From contig NW_026262679.1 of the NCBI RefSeq assembly GCF_021869535.1, forward strand, positions 85,495,143-85,559,142: DNA of 64,000 nt, in the 5' to 3' direction. Both the position numbers and the translations under genes were made by a program. The notes under the pieces are model-generated. The model was not told where the DNA came from and ran no database searches. It saw only the letters and a program-made list of their open reading frames with translations. The DNA comes from Mytilus californianus. Taxonomy: Eukaryota > Mollusca > Bivalvia > Mytilida > Mytilidae. Of the stretch, positions 32,001 to 45,900 are shown piece after piece (within the stretch, counting starts at the first letter, position 1; each line of letters opens with the position of its first letter).

Positions 32001-35000
32001 AACCTTACTATTTATAGCTGTGGAACCATTGCTCTCAGGTCCTTATGATATTTATTGAACATAGATGGTCCTGAAATAGTCAAAAAATATCATCAAGACC
32101 TAAGAGCTATGGTTCCTCAGCTAACTTACCATCAATTCTTTGAAGTAACCTATATAAAATATAAATATATATACAACCATACACATGAAAATATATAAAA
32201 TGAAATAGATCAACCAACCTTACTATTTAAGCTGTGGAACCATAGCTCTTAGGTCCTTATGATATTTATTGAACACAGATGGTCCTCAAATAGTCAAAAA
32301 ATATCATAAAGACCTAAGAGCTACGGTTCGGCAGCTACCTTACCATCAATTCTTTTGAAGTAACCTATTTAAAAAAATAAATAAAAATAAACAAACATAC
32401 ACATGAAAATATATAAAATGAAATAGATCAACCAACCTTACTATTTAAGCTGCAAACTGTAGCTCTTAGGTCCTTATGATATTTATTAAACATGGATGGT
32501 CCTCAAATAGTCAAAAAATATCATAAAGACCTAAGAGCTACGGTTCTGCATCTACCTTACCATCAATTCTTTGAAGTAACCTATATAAAAAATAAATATA
32601 TATACAACCATACACATGAAAATATATAAAATGAAATAGATCAATCAACCTTACTATTTAAGCTGAAAACTGTAGCTCTTAGGTCCTTATAATATTTATT
32701 GAACATACATGGTCCTCAAATAGTCAAAAAATATCATAAAGACCTAAGAGCTACGGTTCTGCAGCTACCTTACCATCAATTCTTTGAAGTAACCTATATA
32801 AAAAATAAATATATATACAACCATACACATGAAAATATATAAAATGAAATATATCAATCAACCTTACTATTTAAGCTGCAAACTGTAGCTCTTAGGTCCT
32901 TATGATATTTATTGAACATACATGGTCCTCAAATAGTCAAAAAATATCAAAAGACCTAAGAGCTACGGTTCTGCAGCTACCTTACCATCAATTCTTTGAA
33001 GTAACATATATAAAAAATAAATATATATACAACCATACACATGAAAATATATAAAATGAAATAGATCAACCAACCTTACTATTTATAGCTGCGGAACCAT
33101 AGCTCTTAGGTCCTTATGATATTTATTGAACATAGATGGTCCTCAAATAGTCAAAAAATATCATCAAGACCTAAGAGCTACAGTTCCGCAGCTACCTTAC
33201 CACCAATTCTTTGAAGTAACCTATACAAAAAATAAATATATATACAACCATACACATGAAAATATATAAAATGAAATAGATCAATCAACCTTACTATTAA
33301 TAGCTGCGGAACCATAGCTCTTAGGTCCTTATGATATTTATTGAACACAGATGGTCCTCAAATAGTCAAAAATATCAAAAGACCTAAGAGCTACGGTTCC
33401 GCAGCTACCTTACCATCAATTCTTTGAAGTAACCTATATAAAAAATAAATATATATACAACCATACACATGAAAATATATAAAATGAAATAGATCAATCA
33501 ACCTTACTATTTAAGCTGAAAACTGTAGCTCTTAGGTCCTTATGATATTTATTGAACATAGATGGTCCTCAAATAGTCAAAAAATATCATAAAGACCTAA
33601 GAGCTATGGTTCAGCAGCTACCTTACCATCAATTCTTTGAAGTAACCTATATAAAAAATAAATATATATACAACCATATACATGAAAATATATAAAATGA
33701 AATAGATCAACCAACCTTACTTTTTAAGCTGTGGAACCATAGCTCTTAGGTCCTTATGATATTTATTGAACACAGATGGTCCTCAAATAGTCAAAAAATA
33801 TCATAAAGTCCTAAGAGCTACGGTTCCACAGCTACTTTACCATCAATTCTTTTGAAGTAACCTATTTAAAAAAATAAATAAAAATATACAAACATACACA
33901 TGAAAATATATAAAATGAAATAGATCAACCAACCTTACTATTTAAGCTGAAAACTGTAGCTCTTAGGTCCTTATGATATTTATTGAACATACATGGTCCT
34001 CAAATAGTCAAAAAATATCATAAAGACCTAAGAGCTACGGTTCTGCAGCTACCTTACCATCAATTCTTTGAAGTAACCTATATAAAAAATAAATATATAT
34101 ACAACCATACACATGAAAATATATAAAATGAAATAGACCAATCAACCTTACTATTTAAGCTGCAAACTGTAGCTCTTAGGTCCTTATGATATTTATTGAA
34201 CATAGATGGTCCTCAAATAGTCAAAAAATATCAAAAGACCTAAGAGCTACGGTTCTGCAGCTACCTTACCATCAATTCTTTGAAGTAACCTATGTAAAAA
34301 ATAAATATATATACAACCATATACATGAAAATATATAAAATGAAATAGATCAACCAACCTTACTATTTAAGCTGCCAACTGTAGCTCTTAATTAGGTCCT
34401 TATGATATTTATTGAACATAGATGATCCTCAAATAGTCAAAAAATATCATAAAGACCTAAGAGCTACGGTTCTGCAGCTACCTTACCATCAATTCTTTGA
34501 AGTAACCTATATAAAAAAATAAATATATATACAGTCATACACATGAAAATATATAAAATGAAATAGATCAACCAACCTTACTATTTATAGCTGTGGAACG
34601 ATAGCCCTTAGGTCCTTATGATATTTATTGAACATATATGGTCCTCAAATAGTCAAAAAATATCATAAAGACCTAAGAGCTACGGTTCCGCAGCTACCTT
34701 ACCATCAATTCTTTGAAGTAACCTATATAAAAAAATAAATATATATACAACCATACACATGAAAATATATAAAATGAAATAGATCAACCAACCTTACAAT
34801 TTATAGCTGCGGAACCATAGCTCTTAGGTCCTTATATTTATTGAACGTAGATGGTCCTCAAATAGTCAAAAAATATCATAAAGACCTAAGAGCTACGGTT
34901 CCGCAGTTAGCTTACCATCAATTCTTTGAAGTAACCTATATAAAAAATAAATATATATACAACCATACACATGAAAATATATAAAATGAAATAGATCAAC

Positions 35001-38000
35001 CAACCTTACTTTTTATAGCTGTGGAACGATAGCCCTTAGGTCCTTATGATATTTATTGAACATAGATGGTCCTCAAATAGTCAAAAATATCATAAAGACC
35101 TAAGAGCTACGGTTCCGCAGCTACCTTACCATCAATTCTTTGAAGTAACCTATATAAAAAAATAAATATATATACAACCATACACATGAAAATATATAAA
35201 ATGAAATAGATCAATCAACCTTACTATTTATAGCTGTGGAACCATAGCCCTTAGGTCCTTATGATATTTATTGAACATACATGGTCCTCAAATAGTCAAA
35301 AAATATCATAAAGACCTAAGAGCTACAGTTCCCCAGTTAGCTTACCATCAATTCTTTGAAGTAACCTATATAAAAAATAAATATATATACAACCATACAC
35401 ATGAAAATATATAAAATGAACTAGATCAACCAACCTTACTATTTATAGCTGCAAACTGTAGCCCTTAGGTCCTTATGATATTTATTGAACAAAGATGGTC
35501 CTCAAATAGTCAAAAAATATCATAAAGACCTAAGAGCTACGGTTCCGCAGCTACCTTACCATCATTTCTTTGAAGTAACCTATATAAAAAATAAATATAT
35601 ATACAACCATACACATGAAAATATATAAAATGAACTAGATCAACCAACCTTACTATTTATAGCTGCGGAACCATAGCTCTTAGGTCCTTATGATATTTAT
35701 TGAACACAGATGGTCCTCAAATAGTCAAAAAATATCATAAAGACCTAAGAGCTACGGTTCCGCAGCTACCTTACCATCAATTCTTTGAAGTAACCTATAT
35801 AAAAAAATAAATAAATATACAACCATACACATGAAAATATATAAAATGAAATAGATCAACCAACCTTATTATTTATAGCTGTGGAACGATAGCCCTTAGG
35901 TCCTTATGATATTTATTGAACATACATGGTCCTCAAATTGTCAAAAAATATCATCAAGACCTAAGAGCTACGGTTCCGCAGCTAGCTTACCATCAATTCT
36001 TTGAAGTAACCTATATAAAAAATAAATATATATACAACCATACACATGAAAATATATAAAATGAAATAGATCAACCAACTTTACTATTTAAGCTGCAAAC
36101 TGTAGCTCTTAGGTCCTTATGATATTTATTGAACATAGATGGTACTCAAATAGTCAAAAAATATCATAAAGACCTAAGAGCTACGGTTCCGCAGCTACCT
36201 TACCATCAATTCTTTGCAGTAACCTATATAAAAAAATTAATATATATACAACCATACACATGAAAATATATAAAATGAAATAGATCAATCAACCTTACAA
36301 TTTATAGCTGTGGAACCATAGCCCTTAGGTCCTTATGATATTTATTGAACATACATGGTCCTCAAATAGTCAAAAAATATCATAAAGACCTAAGAGCTAC
36401 GGTTCCCCAGCTAGCTTACCATCAATTCTTTGAAGTAACCTATATAAAAAATAAATATATATACAACCATACACATGAAAATATATAAAATGAACTAGAT
36501 CAACCAACCTTACTATTTATAGCTGCAAACTGTAGCTCTTAGGTCCTTATGATATTTATTGAACATAGATGGTCCTCAAATAGTCAAAAAATATCATAAA
36601 GACCGAAGAGCTACGGTTCCGCAGCTACCTTACCATCATTTCTTTGAAGTAACCTATATAAAAAATAAATATATTTACAACCATACACATGAAAATATAT
36701 AAAATGAACTAGATCAACCAACCTTACTATTTATAGCTGCGGAACCATAGCTCTTAGGTCCTTATGATATTTATTGAACACAGATGGTCCTCAAATAGTC
36801 AAAAAATATCATAAAGACCTATGAGCTACGGTTCCGCAGCTACCTTACCATCAATTCTTTGAAGTAACCTATATAAAAAAATAAATAAATATACAACCAT
36901 ACACATGAAAATATATAAAATGAAATAGATCAACCAACCTTATTATTTATAGCTGTGGAACGATAGCCCTTAGGTCCTTATGATATTTATTGAACATAGA
37001 TGGTCCTCAAATAGTCAAAAAATATAATAAAGACCTAAGACCTACGGTTCCGCAGCTAGCTTACCATCAATTCTTTGAAGTAACCTATATAAAAAATAAA
37101 TATATATACAACCATACACATGAAAATATATAAAATGAAATAGATCAATCAACCTTACTATTTATAGCTGTGGAACCATAGCCCTTAGGTCCTTATGATA
37201 TTTATTGAACATACATGGGCCTCAAATTGTCAAAAAATATCATCAAGACCTAAGAGCTACGGTTCCGCAGCTAGCTTACCATCAATTCTTTGAAGTAACC
37301 TATATAAAAAATAAATATATATACAACCATACACATGAAAATATATAAAATGAAATAGATCAACCAACTTTACTATTTAAGCTGCAAACTGTAGCTCTTA
37401 GGTCCTTATGATATTTATTGAACATAGATGGTACTCAAATAGTAAAAAAATATCATAAAGACCTAAGAGCTACGGTTCCGCAGCTACCTTACCATCAATT
37501 CTTTGCAGTAACCTATATAAAAAAATTAATATATATACAACCATACACATGAAAATATATAAAATGAAATAGATCAATCAACCTTACAATTTATAGCTGT
37601 GGAACCATAGCCCTTAGGTCCTTATGATATTTATTGAACATACATGGTCCTCAAATAGTCAAAAAATATCAAAAGACCTAAGAGCTACGGTTCCCCAGCT
37701 AGCTTACCATCAATTCTTTGAAGTAACCTATATAAAAAATAAATATATATACAACCATACACATGAAAATATATAAAATGAACTAGATCAACCAACCTTA
37801 CTATTTATAGCTGCAAACTGCAGCTCTTAGGTCCTTATGATATTTATTGAACATAGATGGTCCTCAAATAGTCAAAAAATATCATAAAGACCGAAGAGCT
37901 ACGGTTCCGCAGCTACCTTACCATCATTTCTTTGAAGTAACCTATATAAAAAATAAATATATATACAACCATACACATGAAAATATATAAAATGAACTAG

Positions 38001-41000
38001 ATCAACCAACCTTACTATTTATAGCTGCGGAACCATAGCTCTTAGGTCCTTATGATATTTATTGAACACAGATGGTCCTCAAATAGTCAAAAAATATCAT
38101 AAAGACCTAAGAGCTACGGTTCCGCAGCTACCTTACCATCAATTCTTTGAAGTAACCTATATAAAAAAATAAATAAATATACAACCATACACATGAAAAT
38201 ACATAAAATGAAATAGATCAACCAACCTTATTATTTATAGCTGTGGAACGATAGCCCTTAGGTCCTTATGATATTTATTGAACATAGATGGTCCTCAAAT
38301 AGTCAAAAAATATCATAAAGACCTAAGAGCTACGGTTCCGCAGCTAGCTTACCATCAATTCTTTGAAGTAACCTATATAAAAAATAAATATATATACAAC
38401 CATACACATGAAAATATATAAAATGAAATAGATCAACCAACTTTACTATTTAAGCTGCAAACTGTAGCTCTTAGGTCCTTATGATATTTATTGAACATAG
38501 ATGGTACTCAAATAGTCAAAAAATATCATAAAGACCTAAGAGCTACGGTTCCGCAGCTACCTTACCATCAATTCTTTGCAGTAACCTATATAAAAAAATT
38601 AATATATATACAACCATACACATGAAAATATATAAAATGAAATAGATCAATCAACCTTACAATTTATAGCTGTGGAACCATAGCCCTTAGGTCCTTATGA
38701 TATTTATTGAACATACATGGTCCTCAAATAGTCAAAAAATATCATAAAGACCTAAGAGCTACGGTTCCCCAGCTAGCTTACCATCAATTTTTTGAAGTAA
38801 CCTATATAAAAAATAAATATATATACAACCATACACATGAAAATATATAAAATGAACTAGATCAACCAACCTTACTATTTATAGCTGCGGAACCATAGCT
38901 CTTAGGTCCTTATGATATTTATTGAACACAGATGGTCCTCAAATAGTCAAAAAATATCATAAAGACCTAAGAGCTACGGTTCAGCAGCTACCTTACCATC
39001 AATTCTTTGAAGTAACCTATATAAAAAATAAATATATATACAACTATAATTATACATGAAAATATATAAAATGAAATAGATCAACCAACCTTAATTTAAG
39101 CTGCAAACTGTAGCTCTTAGGTCCTTATGATATTTATTGAAAATAGATGGTCCTCAAATAGTCAAAAAATATCATAAAGACCTAAGAGCTACGGTTCCGC
39201 AGCTACCTTACCATCAATTCTTTGAAGTAACCTATATAAAAAAATAAATAAATATACAACCATACACATGAAAATATATAAAATGAAATAGATCAACCAA
39301 CCTTACTATTTATAGCTGCGGAACCATAGCTCTTAGGTCCTTATGATATTTATTGAACATAGATGGTCCTCAAATAGTCAAAAAATATCATAAAGACCTA
39401 AGAGCTACGGTTCCGCAGCTACCTTACCATCAATTCTTTGAAGTAACCTATATAAAAAAATAAATAAATATACAACCATACACATGAAAATATATAAAAT
39501 GAAATAGATCAACCAACCTTATTATTTATAGCTGTGGAACGATAGCCCTTAGGTCCTTATGATATTTATTGAACATAGATGGTCCTCAAATAGTCAAAAA
39601 ATATCATAAAGACCTAAGAGCTACGGTTCCGCAGCTACCTTACCATCAATTCTTTGCAGTAACCTATATAAAAAAATAAATATATATACAACCATACACA
39701 TGAAAATATATAAAATGAAATAGATCAATCAACCTTACAATTTATAGGTGTGGAACCATAGCCCTTAGGTCCTTATGATATTTATTGATTATACATGGTC
39801 CTCAAATAGTCAAAAAATATCATAAAGACCTAAGAGCTACGGTTCCGCAGCTACCTTACCATCAATTCTTTGAAGTAACCTATATAAAAAATAAATATAT
39901 ATACAACCATAATTATACATGAAAATATATAAAATGAAATAGATCAACCAACCTTACTATTTAAGCTGCAAACTGTAGCTCTTAGGTCCTTATGATATTT
40001 ATTGAACATACATGGTCCTCAAATAGTCAAAAAATATCATAAAGACCTAAGAGCTACGGTTCCGCAGCTACCTTACCATCAATTTTTTGAAGTAACCTAT
40101 ATAAAAAATAAATATATATACAACCATACACATGAAAATATATAAAATGAACTAGATCAACCAACCTTACTATTTATAGCTGCAGAACCATAGCTCTTAG
40201 GTCCTTATGATATTTATTGAACATAGATGGTTCTCAAATAGTCAAAAAATATCATCAAGACCTAAGAGCTACGGTTCCGCAGCTACCTTACCATCAATTC
40301 TTTGAAGAAACCTATATAAAAAATAAATATATATACAACCATACACATGAAAATATATAAAATGAAATAGATCAATCAACCTTACAATTTATAGCTGTGG
40401 AACCATAGCCCTTAGGTCCTTATGATATTTATTGAACATACATGGTCCTCAAATAGTCAAAAAATATCATAAAGACCTAAGAGCTACGGTTCCCCAGCTA
40501 GCTTACCATCAATTTTTTGAAGTAACCTATATAAAAAATAAATAAATATACAACCATACACATGAAAATATATAAAATGAACTAGATCAACCAACCTTAC
40601 TATTTATAGCTGCGGAACCATAGCTCTTAGGTCCTTATGATATTTATTGAACACAGATGGTCCTCAAATAGTCAAAAAATATCATAAAGACCTAAGAGCT
40701 ACGGTTCAGCAGCTACCTTACCATCAATTCTTTGAAGTAACCTATATAAAAAATAAATATATATACAACTATAATTATACATGAAAATATATAAAATGAA
40801 ATAGATCAACCAACCTTAATTTAAGCTGCAAACTGTAGCTCTTAGGTCCTTATGATATTTATTGAAAATAGATGGTCCTCAAATAGTCAAAAAATATCAT
40901 AAAGACCTAAGAGCTACGGTTCCGCAGCTACCTTACCATCAATTCTTTGAAGAAACCTATATAAAAAATAAATATATATACAACCATACACATGAAAATA

Positions 41001-43188
41001 TATAAAATGAAATAGATCAATCAACCTTACAATTTATAGCTGTGGAACCATAGCCCTTAGGTCCTTATGATATTTATTGAACATACATGGTCCTCAAATA
41101 GTCAAAAAATATCATAAAGACCTAAGAGCTACGGTTCCCCAGCTAGCTTACCATCAATTTTTTGAAGTAACCTATATAAAAAATAAATAAATATACAACC
41201 ATACACATGAAAATATATAAAATGAACTAGATCAACCAACCTTACTATTTATAGCTGCGGAACCATAGCTCTTAGGTCCTTATGATATTTATTGAACACA
41301 GATGGTCCTCAAATAGTCAAAAAATATCATAAAGACCTAAGAGCTACGGTTCAGCAGCTACCTTACCATCAATTCTTTGAAGTAACCTATATAAAAAATA
41401 AATATATATACAACTATAATTATACATGAAAATATATAAAATGAAATAGATCAACCAACCTTAATTTAAGCTGCAAACTGTAGCTCTTAGGTCCTTATGA
41501 TATTTATTGAAAATAGATGGTCCTCAAATAGTCAAAAAATATCATAAAGACCTAAGAGCTACGGTTCCGCAGCTACCTTACCATCAATTCTTTGAAGTAA
41601 CCTATATAAAAAAATAAATAAATATACAACCATACACATGAAAATATATAAAATGAAATAGATCAACCAACCTTACTATTTATAGCTGCGGAACCATAGC
41701 TCTTAGGTCCTTATGATATTTATTGAACATAGATGGTCCTCAAATAGTCAAAAAATATCATAAAGACCTAAGAGCTACGGTTCCGCAGCTACCTTACCAT
41801 CAATTCTTTGAAGTAACCTATATAAAAAAATAAATAAATATACAACCATACACATGAAAATATATAAAATGAAATAGATCAACCAACCTTATTATTTATA
41901 GCTGTGGAACGATAGCCCTTAGGTCCTTATGATATTTATTGAACATAGATGGTCCTCAAATAGTCAAAAAATATCATAAAGACCTAAGAGCTACGGTTCC
42001 GCAGCTACCTTACCATCAATTCTTTGCAGTAACCTATATAAAAAAATAAATATATATACAACCATACACATGAAAATATATAAAATGAAATAGATCAATC
42101 AACCTTACAATTTATAGGTGTGGAACCATAGCCCTTAGGTCCTTATGATATTTATTGATTATACATGGTCCTCAAATAGTCAAAAAATATCATAAAGACC
42201 TAAGAGCTACGGTTCCGCAGCTACCTTACCATCAATTCTTTGAAGTAACCTATATAAAAAATAAATATATATACAACCATAATTATACATGAAAATATAT
42301 AAAATGAAATAGATCAACCAACCTTACTATTTAAGCTGCAAACTGTAGCTCTTAGGTCCTTATGATATTTATTGAATATAGATGGTCCTCAAATAGTCAA
42401 AAAATATCATAAAGACCTATGAGCTACGGTTCCGCAGCTACCTTACCATCAATTTTTTGAAGTAACCTATATAAAAAATAAATATATATACAACCATACA
42501 CATGAAAATATATAAAATGAACTAGATCAACCAACCTTACTATTTATAGCTGCAGAACCATAGCTCTTAGGTCCTTATGATATTTATTGAACATAGATGG
42601 TCCTCAAATAGTCAAAAAATATCATCAAGACCTAAGAGCTACGGTTCCGCAGCTACCTTACCATCAATTCTTTGAAGAAACCTATATAAAAAATAAATAT
42701 ATATACAACCATACACATGAAAATATATAAAATGAACTAGATCAACCAACCTTACTATTTATAGCTGCAGAACCATAGCTCTTAGGTCCTTATGATATTT
42801 ATTGAACATAGATGGTCCTCAAATAGTCAAAAAATATCATCAAGACCTAAGAGCTACGGTTCCGCAGCTACCTTACCATCAATTCTTTGAAGAAACCTAT
42901 ATAAAAAATAAATATATATACAACCATACACATGAAAATATATAAAATGAAATAGATCAACCAACCTTACTATTTATAGCTGTGGAACCATAGCTCATAG
43001 GTCCTTATGATATTTATTGAACATAGATGGTCCTCAAATAGTCAAAAAATATCATAAAGACCTAAGAGCTATGGTTCCGCAGCTACCTTACCATCAATTC
43101 TTTGAAGTAACCTATATAAAAAATAAATATATATACAACCATACACATGAAAATATATAAAATGAAATAGATCAACCAACCTTACTAT
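29060..43188. repeat. Satellite array, about 65 copies of a roughly 216-bp monomer with an internal 37-bp-arm inverted repeat
   Basis: The word 'tcctcaaatagtcaaaaa' recurs every 215-217 bp from 29070 to 43032. Each monomer holds two arms, 'agctgcggaaccatagctct' continuing 'taggtccttatgatatt', and its near-complement 'aatatcataaagacctaaga' continuing 'gctacggttccgcagct'. In the copy at 35661-35767 they are 37 nt each with a 33-nt loop and only two non-Watson-Crick positions. The rest of the unit is an AT-rich linker. Variants of both arms (for example 'gctgcaaactgtag') mark subfamilies arranged in higher-order blocks. The array ends in mid-monomer at both sides. It is not coding and does not resemble the roughly 170-bp ApaI satellite known from mussels. 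Confidence 0.95.
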
Positions 43189-43664
43189 CAATTCTTTACT
43201 TAGGGCAGGTTTAAATTTTTTTTTTAAAAGTGTTAAACCCATCCATTTGCTCATGTGCTTGTCAGAATTTGGTGTTCATATAAGTTCTTTGTTTTTTTCT
43301 GTTCATTTTATTCACGACTCTTTTAGACTTGAATCAAATTTACACCCTAACGCTATTTGTCCGCCATTACTGGACATCACAAAGGTTCACGTAAATTTTG
43401 ACATCACAATAGAAAATATCTGACGCAACAATGGAAAAGATGTCTGTGCCACAATGGAAAAGATGTATGACGTCAATAGTTCAAAAGGCACAGATTCTCA
43501 GGTCAAGCGGCGCAGATTTGCAAATTATAAGCTATAAGGTCTATTGTATATACATCGGACTATAGTTGATGATCTCTATTATGTCCTTGGCTATTCATTT
43601 TCATTGGGATGGTGCCTCATTGATGTATACCTTGCATTCCTTTTTTCATAAAAAGCATAGGTAC
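43189..43664. other. Right flank of the satellite
   Basis: No gene was recognised. The last partial monomer stops after 'ccaaccttactat'. Near 43420-43465 'caacaatggaaaagatg' and 'cacaatggaaaagatg' form a small direct repeat. Confidence 0.4.
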
Positions 43665-44675
43665 TTGCATGGGGACAGGATAATTTTTTTGCAATCCTCC
43701 CCCTTTTTTCCATAATTGTTTTCTTATATATTATATAGAGAGAAGGACAGTATCTCACTTTGTAACTCATCACCTATCTTCCTACATGAATTCTTTGAGG
43801 AATCCCAAGTCTAATTTATTTAATATCCTTCCAGTCAGTAGGCATAATTTGTTTCCAGCTATCATTTTTTGTTTTAAGCAGGAGCACTTTTAATGAAATT
43901 CAACGTCTGTCGGCAGAACGGATCAATTTTGTTCATCTTATTTTGATTCTTAGATGACGGAAGTATGATTGTATGGGCAACAACTCTTAATTCAACACCA
44001 ACTCTGGTTCCCTGAAACAAATGTCTTCAATGTTATTGTACAGCACTATAAGGTACTAGAGTTCACCATATTAGTATAAAGTATAAATAGACACGAGCAC
44101 GTTTACGGTTTATTTATACTTCATACTGTTATGATAAACTCTCGTACCTTATAGTGCTGTACAATAACAATCAGGACATTTGTTCAGGGAACCGGACTTG
44201 GTGCAGAATTAGAGTTGTCGCCCATACAATACTTTAGTTATTTAAGAATCAACATACGACGACACAACGAACAAAATTGATTCGTTCTGTAGACATTCCA
44301 ATTTCAAATTTCATTAAAAGTGCCTACTGCTTAAAATGAGGAACGATAACAGAAAGGAGTCATGCCCACTGACCTGAAGGAAATTTAATATTTTATGAAT
44401 TAGACTAGGGATTCTTCAAAGAATTCAAGTAGGAAAATAGGTGATGAGGTACGAGGTGAGATACCTTCTCTCTATATAATATATATCAGTGACCGCTATG
44501 GATAGTAAACTTGAAATTGATAAAAAATAGCAACTACAAGTTATTTTTAGTATATTTATGTTCATATAACAGAAAAACGCAAAAATAATTGAAATTAATA
44601 GAAAACAAAAAAATGAGAGATTCTGGAAAAAAGGGGGAGGGCTAAAAAAAAAAATTGTCCTGTCCCCAAGATCCT
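43665..44675. repeat. 1-kb foldback (imperfect palindrome) next to the satellite
   Basis: The inner arms, about 43726-44090 and 44115-44486, are reverse complements throughout. For example 'ttattgtacagcactataag' near 44032 faces its complement near 44148, and 'atatattatatagagagaag' at 43726 faces 44467-44484. Outer segments also pair ('catggggacaggataatt' near 43668 with 'attgtcctgtcccc' near 44655). About 140 bp extra in the right arm separates the two paired blocks. The centre is near 44100. No transposase is encoded. Confidence 0.85.
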
Positions 44676-44782
44676 AATAGGTAAATAGATTCCAAGGAAA
44701 AATTATAGTACCCTATATATTGCATAATTTTTAACCAACAAAAAAAATACTCACCATATATAATTATAGATGAAGTTCTTAC

Positions 44783-44886
44783 CATACCCTTTAGTAACTA
44801 CATTTAGATAGCTGTTTTACTGTACACATTGCTTGCTCTTCAAGGTCATTGAATACTGTTCTGCTCTGTTCAGTTGTTGGGTTCCT
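44783..44886 (-). other. Putative 104-nt minus-strand exon
   Basis: On the minus strand: acceptor 'gatattttag', 104 nt, donor 'gtaagaac'. One frame reads RNPTTEQSRTVFNDLEEQAM and on through CTVKQLSKCSY before a stop 8 nt before the donor. It looks more protein-like than background, but no family is recognised. If real it would place the satellite in an intron or downstream part of a minus-strand transcript. Confidence 0.35.
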
Positions 44887-44997
44887 CTAAAATATCAGAT
44901 AAGTATAAAATATTTGAAAGGATGGAAACTTAAAACTTTATTTTATTTATAGTTCTTTATAAAATGTTTATTCAATCTAATACATTCATATAAAAAT

Positions 44998-45310
44998 AAG
45001 GAGATGTGGTATGATGAGACAACTATCCACCAAAGTTCAAATGAAGTAGATGCAAGTCATTATAGGCAACTGTACGGCCTTCAACAATGAGATAACCCTA
45101 AATCATAACAGCCTAATTTATAACAAAACATTTTACATAAAAACAAATATGACAAAAATGAACCAAGGACAACCACTGAACTTTCAGGCTCCCGACTTGT
45201 GACAGGCACATAAAGAATGAAATGTGTCGGGGTTAAACATGTTTGTAAGTGTTCAACACTCCCCCTAACCTGGGACAGAGGTGTAACAGTACAACATAAG
45301 AACAAACTAT
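44998..45310 (-). repeat. Mussel repeat family F, near-complete inverted copy
   Basis: It reads as the complement of the family: 'ggagatgtggtatgatgaga', 'gtacggccttcaacaatgag', 'aaccaaggacaaccactgaa', 'cccctaacctgggacagagg'. This is the only full copy on this strand in the right half of the window. Confidence 0.85.
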
Positions 45311-45489
45311 AAAATTCAGTTGAAAAAGGCTTTACCCGTCAGATGGATACAAATAGAAATACATCTAACAAAAACACAAAGTAGATGTAAATGGGTACTT
45401 ATACATCCCAAAAACAAAAAGACAAAAAGTACAGATCTGACAGTACTCGCAGTTACTGACAGCTAGTTCAAAGCCAATAACAACTAATA

Positions 45490-45745
45490 AAAAACATATC
45501 ATAGGGAACATGTGTACTAAGTTTCAAGTTGATGGGACTTCAACTTTCATCAAAAACTACCTTGACCAAAACTTTAACCTAAAAACTTTAACCTGAAGCA
45601 GGACAGACGGACGAACGAATAGACAGACGAACAAACAGACAGACGAACGAATGGACAGACAAACGAACAGACAGACTAACGAACAGACGAACGAACGGAC
45701 GCACAGACCAAAAAACATTAAATGCCCATAAATGGGGCATAAAAA
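45490..45745 (+). mobile_element. Hairpin-cassette family 6, 3' portion
   Basis: It contains 'gaacatgtgtactaagtttc', 'aaaaactaccttgaccaaaa', then a GACGGACGAACG-type degenerate run at about 45602-45708. The 3' stem-loop ATGCCC-ATAAAT-GGGGCAT lies at 45722-45740, followed by an A-run. The 5' part is not identified. Confidence 0.65.
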
Positions 45746-45764
45746 TCATGTATCTAAGGCTTAA

Positions 45765-45900
45765 ATATCAATCAGTACACATTCAACATCCAATGGAATA
45801 AGGGTAAAGACGTCATTAACAGTCAGAGAAAAACATGACCTTGTGCAATGCCAAACTATAGGTATTGACAGATTGTAGAACCGTGAAAGTACATATGTGT
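45765..45900 (+). repeat. Mussel interspersed repeat fragment
   Basis: The wording 'atcagtacacattcaacatc', 'aaaaacatgaccttgtgcaa' and 'gattgtagaaccgtgaaagt' is known to me from other mussel genomic sequence. There is one copy in this window. Confidence 0.45.

Noticed and set aside
29060..43188. Possible CRISPR array
   Set aside because: Repeats are whole 216-bp monomers with no unique spacers, and the context is eukaryotic with introns and SINE tails. It is a satellite.
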